The notes under the pieces are model-generated. The model made no database searches, was not told where the DNA came from, and saw nothing but the letters and a program-made list of their open reading frames with translations. From assembly GCA_043747595.1 (NCBI GenBank), contig JAYTOX010000035.1, forward strand, positions 1 to 55,267: a stretch of DNA of 55,267 bases. The letters run 5' to 3'. Source of the DNA: JADKIH01 sp043747595. GTDB lineage: Bacteria > Bacteroidota > Bacteroidia > AKYH767-A > 2013-40CM-41-45. Made by a program: the position numbers and the translations under genes. Positions within the stretch are counted from its first letter, which is position 1, and every line of letters starts with the position of its first letter. Below, piece after piece: positions 35,482 to 44,570 of the stretch.

Positions 35482-35636
35482 AAGTTGAGAAACGCTTATC
35501 AAAATTATTATTTCATACCCCTTTGTTTACTTGTATTAATTTAATGGATGTTTAAAAAATCTATAAAATAAATAGGAGCGTGAATATGTAGTTTTAACAA
35601 AGGAATACCTACATAATTAAAGTTGATGCATTGTTT

Positions 35637-35666
35637 TTGTCTATTCCCATAAAAGAGTTACATTTA
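35637..35666 (+). promoter_or_regulatory. Promoter of cysDNQ
   Basis: TTG (35637-35639), exactly 19 bases, then TACATTTA (35659-35666), which differs from the consensus only at its last base. The box ends eight bases before the cysD ATG at 35675, giving a transcript with almost no leader. Confidence 0.6.
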
Positions 35667-35674
35667 TAAATTAT

Positions 35675-36580
35675 ATGTTCAGTTATAATCTAAATCATTT
35701 ACGAGAGTTAGAAGCGGAGAGTATTTTTATTCTTCGAGAAGTAGCAGCTCAATTTGAAAACCCCGCTCTTTTGTTTAGTGGTGGTAAAGATTCAATTGTT
35801 ATTTCTTATTTAGCAAAAAAAGCGTTTCATCCGGCTCGTGTGCCCTTTGTTTTATTGCATATAGATACTGAACATAATTTTCCGGAGACTATTAGATTTC
35901 GCGATCACTGGGTAAAAAAAATTGGAGCTAAACTTGTTGTTCGCTCTGTTCAAACATCTATTGATCAGAAAAAAGTAGTCGAAGAAACTGGTCCTTATGC
36001 GAGTAGAAATTCTTTACAAACTGTAACGCTTCTTGATGCAATTGAAGAATTGAAAATTGATGCAGCAATCGGTGGTGCTCGAAGAGATGAAGAAAAGGCG
36101 CGTGCTAAAGAACGATTTTTTTCGCATCGCGATGAGTTTGGTCAATGGGAACCTAAAAATCAAAGACCAGAGCTCTGGAATATTTTTAATGGAAAGAAAA
36201 AACACGGCGAGCATTTTAGAATATTTCCTTTAAGTAATTGGACTGAAATTGATATTTGGAATTATATTCAAGCAAACAATATAGAGGTGCCTTCATTATA
36301 CTTTTCACACAACAGAAAGGTGTTTGATAGAAAAGGTGTTTTATATGCCTTTGCTGATTTCATGAAATTATTGCCTGATGAAAAAGTTGTTTCTATGGAA
36401 GTTCGATTCAGAACTATTGGAGATATTACTTGTACCGGTGCAACTATAAGCAATGCAGCAAACATCACAGAAATTATTGAAGAGATTAAAATTTCTCGGG
36501 TAACCGAGCGTGGGTCAAGAATGGATGATCAACGGTCAGAAACTGCTATGGAAGACAGAAAGAAATCAGGTTATTTTTAA
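35675..36580 (+). CDS. cysD: Sulfate adenylyltransferase subunit 2
   Basis: The catalytic subunit that makes APS from sulfate and ATP together with the GTPase CysN. The 301-residue protein has the PP-loop motif FSGGKDSIV (about residues 34-42), followed by LLHIDTEHNFPETIRFRD, GGARRDEEKARAKERFFS and the C-terminal TERGSRMDDQRSETAMEDRKKSGYF. These are standard for CysD and give full length. cysN starts 18 bases downstream and cysQ overlaps cysN, so the three form an operon. Confidence 0.96.
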   Translation: MFSYNLNHLRELEAESIFILREVAAQFENPALLFSGGKDSIVISYLAKKAFHPARVPFVLLHIDTEHNFPETIRFRDHWVKKIGAKLVVRSVQTSIDQKKVVEETGPYASRNSLQTVTLLDAIEELKIDAAIGGARRDEEKARAKERFFSHRDEFGQWEPKNQRPELWNIFNGKKKHGEHFRIFPLSNWTEIDIWNYIQANNIEVPSLYFSHNRKVFDRKGVLYAFADFMKLLPDEKVVSMEVRFRTIGDITCTGATISNAANITEIIEEIKISRVTERGSRMDDQRSETAMEDRKKSGYF

Positions 36581-36598
36581 AATTAAATTTACAAGTTC

Positions 36599-37858
36599 GT
36601 GCCATTTAAAACAGAAACGGAATTATTAAGACTTACTACTTGTGGAAGTGTCGACGATGGGAAAAGTACGCTGATCGGTAGACTTCTTTACGATACAAAA
36701 AATATTTATGATGATCAACTTATGGCCCTGAAAATTTCTAGCGATAGAAAAGGGCTGGATGAAATTGATCTTTCACTTTTAACCGATGGATTAAAATCGG
36801 AAAGAGAACAAGGTATTACTATTGACGTGGCTTATCGGTATTTTTCTACGGCAAAGAGAAAATTTATTATTGCAGATACACCCGGTCATATTCAGTATAC
36901 CAGAAATATGGTAACCGGTGCTTCTTCTGCAAATTTAGCTCTCATACTTATTGATGCTCGTAAAGGAATTGTGGAGCAAACACATCGTCATTCTTTTATT
37001 GCTTCTTTGTTAGGTATTCCTCATTTAGTTGTTTGTGTCAATAAAATGGATTTGGTAGATTTCAATCAAGAAGTATATGATGATATTGTTGCGGAGTTCA
37101 GAATGTTTTCATCACGATTGAATGTTCAGGATATTCAATTTATTCCAATGAGTGCAAAGTATGGAGACAATGTAGTGTCGAGATCTACTAAAATGAATTG
37201 GTATGAAGGGAGCACGTTAATGTTTCACTTGGAAAATGTTCACATCAGTGGCGATCAGAACCATATCGATTGTCGTTTCCCGGTTCAATATGTAATAAGA
37301 CCTAAAGATGATGCGTATCATGATTATAGAGCTTATGCAGGACGTATTGCAGGTGGTGTTTTTCGACCGGGCGATAAGGTGATGGTGCTTCCAAGCGGAT
37401 TTACTACAACTGTAAAATCAATCGAAACTTTTGAAGGTAGTATCACTGAAGCATTTTCGCCGATGTCTGTTTCTTTTACTTTAAACGATGATATTGATAT
37501 TGGGAGAGGTGATATGATTGTGAAAGAAAATAATATTCCTGAAATTGGGCAAGATATAGATCTTATGCTTTGTTGGCTTAATGAAAAGAATTTAATACAA
37601 GGGGCTAAGTACATTGTTAGACATACTACAAAAGAAGTAAGATGTATAATAAAGGAAGTCTTATATAGAATTGATATTTCATCGTTGAGAAGAAATGAAA
37701 AAGAAAAAACATTTGGCGTAAATGATATTGGTAGAGTGGTAATTCGCACAACTCAACCTTTGTTCTACGATAGCTATGATAGAAATAGGAATACCGGCAG
37801 TTTGATTTTAGTTGATGAAGCTACAAATGAAACGGTTGGGGCTGGAATGATTATTTGA
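36599..37858 (+). CDS. cysN: Sulfate adenylyltransferase subunit 1 (GTPase)
   Basis: An EF-Tu-like GTPase that drives APS synthesis by CysD. It has the P-loop GSVDDGKSTLIGRLL (about residues 16-30), REQGITIDVAYRYF, DTPGHIQYTRNM, and NKMD for guanine specificity, followed by two beta-barrel domains. The 419-residue length is that of a stand-alone CysN without a fused CysC domain, consistent with the separate cysC gene. The start is a GTG. Its stop codon overlaps an in-frame TTG of cysQ. Confidence 0.96.
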   Translation: MPFKTETELLRLTTCGSVDDGKSTLIGRLLYDTKNIYDDQLMALKISSDRKGLDEIDLSLLTDGLKSEREQGITIDVAYRYFSTAKRKFIIADTPGHIQYTRNMVTGASSANLALILIDARKGIVEQTHRHSFIASLLGIPHLVVCVNKMDLVDFNQEVYDDIVAEFRMFSSRLNVQDIQFIPMSAKYGDNVVSRSTKMNWYEGSTLMFHLENVHISGDQNHIDCRFPVQYVIRPKDDAYHDYRAYAGRIAGGVFRPGDKVMVLPSGFTTTVKSIETFEGSITEAFSPMSVSFTLNDDIDIGRGDMIVKENNIPEIGQDIDLMLCWLNEKNLIQGAKYIVRHTTKEVRCIIKEVLYRIDISSLRRNEKEKTFGVNDIGRVVIRTTQPLFYDSYDRNRNTGSLILVDEATNETVGAGMII

Positions 37859-37869
37859 AAAAACAGCTG

Positions 37870-38670
37870 ATGGATAAAAGTAAAACTGTAAACTATTTAT
37901 TGATTGCCATAAAAACTGCAGTTCTAGCAGGTGAAGAAATATTGAAAATCTATGATTCATCTTTTTCTATTGAACTGAAGCAAGACAAGTCGCCTTTAAC
38001 TGAAGCTGATAAAGCTTCCCATCTTGTAATAGTAAATCGATTGAAAGATGTTGGTTTTCCTATTTTGTCGGAAGAAGGAATAGAAATGGAGTTTGAAAAA
38101 AGGAAGCAATGGACGAACTACTGGTGCGTTGATCCGCTCGACGGAACGAAAGAGTTTATCAAGAGGAATGGTGAATTCACAGTTAATATTGCTTTTATGG
38201 AAAACAATTCGCCGTTGTTCGGAATAATTTTTCAACCATCAAAAGGTGAACTTATAGCCGGATTTGAGAATGAAGTTTATTTGATCAATGCTATACAAGC
38301 GGAAGAGTTGACAAGTGAAAATTTGAAATTATTTAAATTAAAAGTAGATTCTGATAAAGCTTCTAATATGATTAGAGTTGTTGCAAGTCGTTCGCATCTG
38401 TCTGCCGAAACAGAAAAATTTATTGATGCACTTAAAGTGAATGGTGCAGATGTGTCTACTGTAAATGCCGGAAGTGCACTTAAATTTTGTTTACTGGCAA
38501 AAAATTTAGCCGACATTTATCCAAGGTTTGCTCCTACAATGGAATGGGATACAGCTGCCGGTCATGCAATATTAAAAGCTTGCGGAAAGAATATTTATCT
38601 ATCCAATTCAGAAACTGAAATGACTTATAATAAACCTTCACTCGTAAATGATTGGTTCGTTGCTCGATAA
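37870..38670 (+). CDS. cysQ: 3'(2'),5'-bisphosphate nucleotidase CysQ
   Basis: Removes the 3'-phosphate of PAP, the product left after sulfate transfer, so that sulfotransferases are not inhibited. The inositol-monophosphatase-fold motifs are LTEADKASH, the metal-binding WCVDPLDGTKEFIKRNGEFTVNIA, and the C-terminal EWDTAAGHAIL. The ATG at 37870 gives 266 residues. An in-frame TTG at 37855 overlapping the cysN stop would add five residues and cannot be excluded. Its 3' end overlaps the flippase gene by 23 bases, which ties sulfate activation to the polysaccharide genes on one transcript. Confidence 0.94.
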   Translation: MDKSKTVNYLLIAIKTAVLAGEEILKIYDSSFSIELKQDKSPLTEADKASHLVIVNRLKDVGFPILSEEGIEMEFEKRKQWTNYWCVDPLDGTKEFIKRNGEFTVNIAFMENNSPLFGIIFQPSKGELIAGFENEVYLINAIQAEELTSENLKLFKLKVDSDKASNMIRVVASRSHLSAETEKFIDALKVNGADVSTVNAGSALKFCLLAKNLADIYPRFAPTMEWDTAAGHAILKACGKNIYLSNSETEMTYNKPSLVNDWFVAR

Positions 38671-39991
38671 AATTCAGCAGGCTTTTGGTCGATTCAAGAA
38701 TGATAAAGACTATTCTGAATTAGTACGGACTAGTTTCCTTGCATTGCTAGTGAGAATGGTTGGAGTGATAACCGGATTTTTCGTAACTGTTTTTACTACG
38801 CGTTTTTATGGTGCGGATGCATTGGGTATTGTTGCGATATGTATCGCAATACTCAGTTTTGCCTCTGTTTTTGGAAAGTTCGGACTTGATGTTGCTTTGA
38901 TGAAATATGTAGCTGAATTTGCGGTAAATAAAAATTTATCGATGGTTAAAGCAGCATATATAGCTGCAATGAAAGTTATCTTACCGGTGACGATTTTGAT
39001 TTCTTTTTTCTTATTTGTCTCTGCCGACTATATTTCTATTCACCTGCTTCATAAACCGTATTTGAAAAACCTTTTGGAACTTAATGCTTGGTTAACACTC
39101 CCTTTAGTTTTAATTCTTGTAAATTCTGAATGTGTTAGAGGTTTTAAAAAAATTAGAACATATACTTTTTTTCAAACAGTTTCTGTTTCGCTCTTAGCAA
39201 TGTTCCTATTGTTTATTTTGTCCTATTTTTATTCTAGTAAAGAAATACCTACATACATTCAATTTTTAAGTATTGCGATCACAGCGTTAATATCTACAAT
39301 CATGTGGTTTCGGTACAGTGGATTTTTAAAAGTAAAAATCGACAAAGAGTTTTCATCTTCAACTTTATTCAAAACATCTTCGCCAATGTTTCTCACAACC
39401 TTGATGCAATTGATTATGTCTTGGGCAGGTACTCTAATTCTAGCTGCCTATAACACAGTTGCTGATGTTGGTGTGTATAATGCTTTAATTAGAATATCTG
39501 TTTTTACAAATGTTACCATCCTCGCAATTAACAGTCTTGCGATGCCTCGTTTTGTAGAGTCTTTTTCATCAGGGAATATAACACTCTTAGAAAAAAATGC
39601 GAAGGAAGCTGCTCGTTTAATTCTATATTCAGCTGTTCCTGCTTTTATTTTATTGTTTTTCTTTCCTCATTTTATCCTTTCTGTTTTTGGTAAGGAATTT
39701 CCTGGAAACGAATTAGCGTTATATGTATTGTTGGTTGGTCAGCTGATTGTTGCCACTGTTGGATTGCCATCTCAATTACTAAATATGACCGGTAGGCAAA
39801 GGATTCTTCGAAATATAGCTTTGGTGTCGGCACTTTTTAATGTGACTGCATGCCTATTCTTAATTCCTCTTTATGGATTGATGGGCGCATGCATAGCACA
39901 AGTTATAGGAATTTTTGTTTGGAATTTCCTTTCTGTATTTGAAGTAAAAAGAAGGCTAGGCTTTTTTAGTTTTTTTAATCCATTTGGCTAA
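38648..39991 (+). CDS. Polysaccharide flippase (Wzx/MATE-like), first copy
   Basis: A 447-residue protein with about twelve hydrophobic helices. The N-terminal SELVRTSFLALLVRMVGVITGFFVTVFTTRFYGADALGI is typical of oligosaccharide flippases of the Wzx/PST type, which turn lipid-linked repeat units across the inner membrane. The LYVLLVGQLIVATVGLPSQLLNMTGRQ segment also fits. The start lies inside the end of cysQ (23-base overlap). Two hairpins follow the stop, and a second flippase is encoded at 50805. Lipid II-like or teichoic precursors are other possible cargoes. Confidence 0.9.
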   Translation: MIGSLLDKIQQAFGRFKNDKDYSELVRTSFLALLVRMVGVITGFFVTVFTTRFYGADALGIVAICIAILSFASVFGKFGLDVALMKYVAEFAVNKNLSMVKAAYIAAMKVILPVTILISFFLFVSADYISIHLLHKPYLKNLLELNAWLTLPLVLILVNSECVRGFKKIRTYTFFQTVSVSLLAMFLLFILSYFYSSKEIPTYIQFLSIAITALISTIMWFRYSGFLKVKIDKEFSSSTLFKTSSPMFLTTLMQLIMSWAGTLILAAYNTVADVGVYNALIRISVFTNVTILAINSLAMPRFVESFSSGNITLLEKNAKEAARLILYSAVPAFILLFFFPHFILSVFGKEFPGNELALYVLLVGQLIVATVGLPSQLLNMTGRQRILRNIALVSALFNVTACLFLIPLYGLMGACIAQVIGIFVWNFLSVFEVKRRLGFFSFFNPFG

Positions 39992-40043
39992 GGCAATGAT
40001 GCTTTCATGAAATTGCCTTTGAATCTTAATAAGATTCAATTTT
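39990..40043 (+). terminator. Double hairpin after the first flippase gene
   Basis: A first hairpin pairs AAGGCAAT (39990-39997) with ATTGCCTT (40012-40019). A second, TTGAATCTT/AAGATTCAA (40019-40027 and 40031-40039), has a 3-base loop and is followed by TTTT. The second is a plausible but modest terminator because the T-run is short. The 219-base gap to the next gene contains no other feature apart from a -7-like box. Confidence 0.6.
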
Positions 40044-40183
40044 CTATCTTGTTATTCTTTTAATAGGTAGTTTCTTTGCTATTTATTATCCCTGGTCTTC
40101 GCAATCTTCAAATTTTCTTATAGATTCTAATTTAATATTTTCATTTTTTTAAATTTATCCTTCATGCACTCATTTAGATTAAG

Positions 40184-40191
40184 TATTTTCG
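40184..40191 (+). promoter_or_regulatory. -7-like box upstream of the first polymerase gene
   Basis: TATTTTCG differs from TAnnTTTG by one base and ends 19 bases before the ATG at 40211. No TTG is seen at the -33 distance. Confidence 0.35.
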
Positions 40192-40210
40192 TTGAACCGT
40201 TTCCAGGAAC

Positions 40211-41485
40211 ATGATCATTGCAAATAGGACTCAAACTCTTCATCCACTCTTAGCATATACACTGCTGTTTTTAGTCTATACTTCTACTTTTCGTGTGTTT
40301 GCTACTTTGCCACTTGAAACGCTACACCAGTCTTTATCTACTTTTTCTATCGTCTTATTAACGGTCTATTACTTATTCAGTATGTTTTTGAATATTAAAA
40401 ACAGCCGAATAAGCAGGCTCGATGTTCTCATGTGGACGTTTATTTTTGTAAACTTTCTTGCAGCTTATAAAGGACATGAGGTCTTTGGACAACCATACTA
40501 TTATGGAATTATGGCTCAACGATCTGTCTTGCTTTCAATCAGTGGAATTTTATTGGTTTCACTTTTAAACAAAGGATTAATTACAATAAATCAAGTCGAA
40601 AAATCATTCTTATACTTGTCGCTTTCTTTGCTTGTCGTTTTTTATTTATTTTTTCTTTTTGTTGATCCAGTAAAATTTACGGATGCAGAATTTGTTGCAT
40701 ATTCTCCTATAAGGGGCTATCGTTACCGATTTCAATTTGCATTAGTAATCATGCTCCTTTTTTATTCTTTGTTTAAAGTATCACATGAGCAGAAAAATCG
40801 ATTTGTAATTGTTGCGCTGCTAATTTTGTTCTATCTCATTTATTTCCTTCAATCCAGAACTACTCTGGTCGTTTTGGCAATTACTATATTAATTTATTTT
40901 GTCAGAAATTTTACTCTTAAAGAAAAACTTAAAAATACATTGATTTATGGAGGTGTTGGTTTTGTTGCTATCACGATTCTTTTTACTTTGGGTTATACTT
41001 CACTCTTTGAAAAGTATCATGTTTTGTATCAAAATGTATTTAATGTTTTTCAAGGAGAATCGCCTGATGAAGCGTCCTCGGCTGTTCGATTTATGGAATT
41101 TAATACCGCAATTGATTACATTCAGCGAAATCCAATTATGGGGAATGGTTTTATTTCTAATCAATGGAATGGAGGTTGGCACGATTTACTTGGCTACTTT
41201 TATCCCGTCGATATTGGAATACTGGGAAATTTATTTGTATTCGGTATATTTGGTACTGTTATAATTTATCTTCCATATTATTTTTCTTTAACTATGTCGA
41301 GGGAAATTGTATCAAATCATGTTTTTTTTAAAACATGTGAGTATATGCTTCTCTTCTTTTTTTTATGTATGTTTTTTTCGGCGGTTAATATCAGAGATTC
41401 AAGTAGTATTATGTTCTTAGTGTGTTTGCTTTATTATTTTCGATATTTCTATAGTCCTCTAAGCATTAATAGTTCTGCATCATGA
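40211..41485 (+). CDS. O-antigen polymerase/ligase-like membrane protein, first copy
   Basis: A 424-residue protein with ten or more hydrophobic helices and a long periplasmic loop near residues 275-320 (YHVLYQNVFNVFQGESPDEASSAVRFMEFNTAIDYIQRNPIMGNGF). The segment RFMEFNTAIDYIQRNPIMGNGF resembles the conserved loop of the Wzy/WaaL superfamily. These proteins polymerise or ligate lipid-linked glycans at the periplasmic face. Which role applies cannot be read from the sequence. The sulfotransferase gene starts inside its last codon and stop (ATGA overlap). Confidence 0.85.
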   Translation: MIIANRTQTLHPLLAYTLLFLVYTSTFRVFATLPLETLHQSLSTFSIVLLTVYYLFSMFLNIKNSRISRLDVLMWTFIFVNFLAAYKGHEVFGQPYYYGIMAQRSVLLSISGILLVSLLNKGLITINQVEKSFLYLSLSLLVVFYLFFLFVDPVKFTDAEFVAYSPIRGYRYRFQFALVIMLLFYSLFKVSHEQKNRFVIVALLILFYLIYFLQSRTTLVVLAITILIYFVRNFTLKEKLKNTLIYGGVGFVAITILFTLGYTSLFEKYHVLYQNVFNVFQGESPDEASSAVRFMEFNTAIDYIQRNPIMGNGFISNQWNGGWHDLLGYFYPVDIGILGNLFVFGIFGTVIIYLPYYFSLTMSREIVSNHVFFKTCEYMLLFFFLCMFFSAVNIRDSSSIMFLVCLLYYFRYFYSPLSINSSAS

Positions 41486-42378
41486 AGCATCCACAATTTA
41501 TAGTTGCCGGAACTGCAAGAGCTGGAACTAGTTCGCTGAATTCATATTTAATGCAGCACCCAAATATTTTTTTGCCAAAGGTAAAAGAACCTTGTTTTTT
41601 TTCTTTTGCAGGAGAAAAAATAAATTATAAAAATGGAAAATTTGCTTTTGCTATCAATTCGCTCGATGAATATTGTTCCTTATTTAATAAAGCAGATGCA
41701 AACCAAATAACTGGCGATATTTCTACTCCATATCTTTACTTATATGAAAAAACAATTAACACTATTAAAACTCTACATGAAGATTATAGTTCGATAAAAA
41801 TAATCATCATTTTGAGAGACCCTGTTGAAAGGGCTTACTCACAATATTTATGGAAAGTTAGAGATGGACGGGAAGAACTGACCTTTGAAGAAGCTATTGC
41901 TGCTGAAAAAAATAGAATTAGTGAAAATTATAGTTTTGATTATTTTTATCTTGATAGAGGACTTTATTACAATCAAGTGAAATCTTATTTGGAAAATTTT
42001 TCTGAAGTAAAAATAATTTTGTTCGATGAATTTAAAAATAATCCAAATCAAATATTGAAAGATATTTGCAGATTTTTAAAAGTAGATACTGAATTTAAAT
42101 TTGTAATCAGTGCAAAACAGAATGCTTCATTTTTACCAAAATCTATTTTGTTTAGTCGGTTAATTTCTGTAGAAAGCAGAGCTAAATTTAAATTGCTAAA
42201 CGTATTGCCCAATAGAACAAAAAACTTGATCAAAGAAAAACTGATGAGTTTAAATACATCGAAAAATAAAGTAGCTCCACTTAAAATAGAAACTGAGGTG
42301 ATGTTGAGAGCTTATTTCAAGGATGATTTATTAAAATTACAAAAGCTCATTAAATTAGACTTATCTCCTTGGTTATAA
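41482..42378 (+). CDS. PAPS-dependent sulfotransferase
   Basis: A 298-residue enzyme of the heparan-type sulfotransferase fold. The 5'-phosphosulfate loop is GTARAGTSSL (residues 10-19), and the 3'-phosphate-binding segment is LRDPVERAYSQYLW (about residues 112-125). A conserved FDEFKNNPNQILKDICRFL follows. It transfers sulfate from PAPS to a carbohydrate hydroxyl or amino group; the acceptor here is probably the glycan of this locus. PAPS supply (cysC, cysDN) and PAP removal (cysQ) are encoded a few kilobases upstream. It is translationally coupled to the polymerase-like gene before it. Confidence 0.92.
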   Translation: MKHPQFIVAGTARAGTSSLNSYLMQHPNIFLPKVKEPCFFSFAGEKINYKNGKFAFAINSLDEYCSLFNKADANQITGDISTPYLYLYEKTINTIKTLHEDYSSIKIIIILRDPVERAYSQYLWKVRDGREELTFEEAIAAEKNRISENYSFDYFYLDRGLYYNQVKSYLENFSEVKIILFDEFKNNPNQILKDICRFLKVDTEFKFVISAKQNASFLPKSILFSRLISVESRAKFKLLNVLPNRTKNLIKEKLMSLNTSKNKVAPLKIETEVMLRAYFKDDLLKLQKLIKLDLSPWL

Positions 42379-42390
42379 TTTGAAATAAAT

Positions 42391-43488
42391 TTGGCAAAAA
42401 AAATACATATATCTATTGTTGACTACGTCGGTGTAAAGGCCGGATTGGATTTGTACAACGATCAATTGGCAAAAGGCCTAACTAACAGTTCGGTGGATGT
42501 GATTGTTTTGAGTAATTATTCGAGTGAATTCAGTAAAATATATTTCAGTAGTAAGTTTGCAAATTCTATAAGATTTTTTCAGGGTTTAATTTCTGGTTAT
42601 TACAAATCTCTAAAATTCATTAAGAAGAAATCGGATGCTGTGATAGTACACATATTTAACCCAACAGTTTTTGATTATCTTTTTATTAAAAAAACTAAGA
42701 AACATGGTAAGCAAGTTGTTTGTATTTTTCACGATTTAGAATCACTGGTTTTGCCTGATGTAAAAAACACTTTTACAGAGAAATGTTTGACATTAGTTGA
42801 TCATGTTGTTGTTCACAATAATTATAGTTTAAAACTAGCGCAGCAGAAATTTCCAAATATTACTCAAAAGTTCTCTGTAATCCCGCATATCTCTTTTCAA
42901 GATTCTAAAATTGTAAGTTCAAAAACTAATGCGAGGTCTCAATTAGCTCTCCCGTTAGAAAAGGATATTGTTCTTTTTTTTGGAATGATTAAACCGTCGA
43001 AAGGGCTGGATATTCTTTTAAAAGCTATGAAAGATGTTGATGCAAATTTGGCAATTGCAGGTAGATTAAGAAATCAAAATTTTGAAAATTATGCCCAGAT
43101 TATTGACGAAAATAGTATTTCTTCAAAAGTGTTCAGTGAACTTAGTTATATTTCGAATGATAAAAGAGATTTGTATTTTAAGGCCGCTGATTTAATTGTG
43201 CTCCCATACAGAAAAATTTATCAAAGTGGAGTTTTAATTTTAGCTCTTAGTTATAATCTTCCGGTAGTTATGAGCGACCTTGAGCCGAATATTGAATTTA
43301 ATCGTGATTCTAATTGCGCATTGTTATTCAAAGCAAATGATTCTGTCGATCTAGCTGATAAAATAAATTTGCTTTTAGCGGATAGGTCAAAAATGGATAT
43401 ATTGAAGATAAATGGATATAAAAAATTGGATGCAAATAATCAGCCATTATTAGTAGCTAAATTATTTTTAAAATTGTTTGAGAAATGA
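42391..43488 (+). CDS. Glycosyltransferase (GT-B, family 4-like), sulfated locus
   Basis: A 365-residue GT-B enzyme. The C-terminal domain shows LFFGMIKPSKGLDILLKAMKDV (nucleotide-sugar binding) and KAADLIVLPYRKIYQSGVLILALSYNLPVVMSDLEPNIEF, the typical acidic and glycine-rich donor-binding region. The N-terminal half, starting MAKKIHISIVDYVGVKAGLDLY, is the acceptor domain. The start is a TTG at 42391 with no better candidate nearby. Donor and acceptor sugars cannot be told. Its stop overlaps the next glycosyltransferase by four bases. Confidence 0.87.
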   Translation: MAKKIHISIVDYVGVKAGLDLYNDQLAKGLTNSSVDVIVLSNYSSEFSKIYFSSKFANSIRFFQGLISGYYKSLKFIKKKSDAVIVHIFNPTVFDYLFIKKTKKHGKQVVCIFHDLESLVLPDVKNTFTEKCLTLVDHVVVHNNYSLKLAQQKFPNITQKFSVIPHISFQDSKIVSSKTNARSQLALPLEKDIVLFFGMIKPSKGLDILLKAMKDVDANLAIAGRLRNQNFENYAQIIDENSISSKVFSELSYISNDKRDLYFKAADLIVLPYRKIYQSGVLILALSYNLPVVMSDLEPNIEFNRDSNCALLFKANDSVDLADKINLLLADRSKMDILKINGYKKLDANNQPLLVAKLFLKLFEK

Positions 43489-44570
43489 AAATAGCTATTA
43501 TTGGATCGAGGGGAATTCCCCCTAGTTACGGCGGGTTTGAAACTTTTACTTATGAGTTAGCTCGTTTTCTAGTTATCCGAGGGAATGAGGTGACAGTTGT
43601 AAATGAAAAAGGAGGTTATGGGTTAAAAGAAATTGATGGAATAAAAATTATTTATAGTAAATATAAAAAAAGTAAAAAACCGTTGAGGTTTTATTATAAT
43701 TCTTTAGCATTGGTAAAAAGAGATTATGATATAGTGTTGGTTTGTGGGGTTGGTGGATCTTTGTTTTATAAATTGGTACATGGAAAAGCCATTATTGTTA
43801 CTAATGTAGATGGTTTAGAACATTTACGAGGGAAGTATACTTTCATTCAAAAATTGGTTGTTCGTTTTTTGCAAAGAGTGGCAACAATTACTTCGGATTA
43901 TTTAGTGGCCGATTCGGAAGAAGTGAAATTATTTTGGGTAAAAAAGCAAAAAATTTCGGCGAAGAAAATTGAAGCATTCTATTACGGAGCCCATATCTCT
44001 GAAAAATATTATTCTTCTTTATTGGATAAGTATAGACTGATTAAAGATTCATATTACTTAATTGTAGCAAGGCTTGTTCCTGAAAACAATATTGAAATGG
44101 TCATTAATTCTTTTTCGATTTATGCCGGAAACAAAAAATTAATTATTGTCGGGGATATCAATGATAATAATTATTCTAAAAATATTAGCAAAAATGAATA
44201 TAAGAATGTGATATTTGTTGGTGGTGTTTATGATAAGCAAATGTTAGATGGTTTACGAGTTAATGCGTTTGCGTATATTCATGGCCATAGTGTAGGTGGA
44301 ACTAATCCGGCATTATTAGAAGCTATGGCCAGTTCATGTATTTGTATTTGTCATGATAATGTTTTTAATAAGGAGGTTACAAATAACGAGCAATTGTATT
44401 TTGACTCAGTTAGTTCGTTAAAATTGCTTTTACATAAATTAGAGAGTAATGGCGAAAGAGAAAAATTTAAAATAAAAGCAAAACGTCGAGTTAGTGAAAA
44501 TTATACATGGGATAGAGTAGGTGCTCAGTATAACGATCTATTCCAGAAATTAATTCAACACAAAAAATGA
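43485..44570 (+). CDS. DUF1972-type glycosyltransferase (rhamnosyltransferase-like)
   Basis: The 361-residue protein opens MKIAIIGSRGIPPSYGGFETFTYELARFL, the hallmark of the DUF1972 N-terminal domain found in capsule rhamnosyltransferases such as those of streptococci. VTNVDGLEHLRGKY and VADSEEVKLFW follow. The C-terminal GT4 domain is seen in YYLIVARLVPENNIEMVINSF and GHSVGGTNPALLEAMASSC. It most likely adds one sugar to the repeat unit, with rhamnose a guess from family relatives. Coding is very AT-rich here, and it overlaps its neighbours by ATGA junctions on both sides. Confidence 0.9.
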   Translation: MKIAIIGSRGIPPSYGGFETFTYELARFLVIRGNEVTVVNEKGGYGLKEIDGIKIIYSKYKKSKKPLRFYYNSLALVKRDYDIVLVCGVGGSLFYKLVHGKAIIVTNVDGLEHLRGKYTFIQKLVVRFLQRVATITSDYLVADSEEVKLFWVKKQKISAKKIEAFYYGAHISEKYYSSLLDKYRLIKDSYYLIVARLVPENNIEMVINSFSIYAGNKKLIIVGDINDNNYSKNISKNEYKNVIFVGGVYDKQMLDGLRVNAFAYIHGHSVGGTNPALLEAMASSCICICHDNVFNKEVTNNEQLYFDSVSSLKLLLHKLESNGEREKFKIKAKRRVSENYTWDRVGAQYNDLFQKLIQHKK

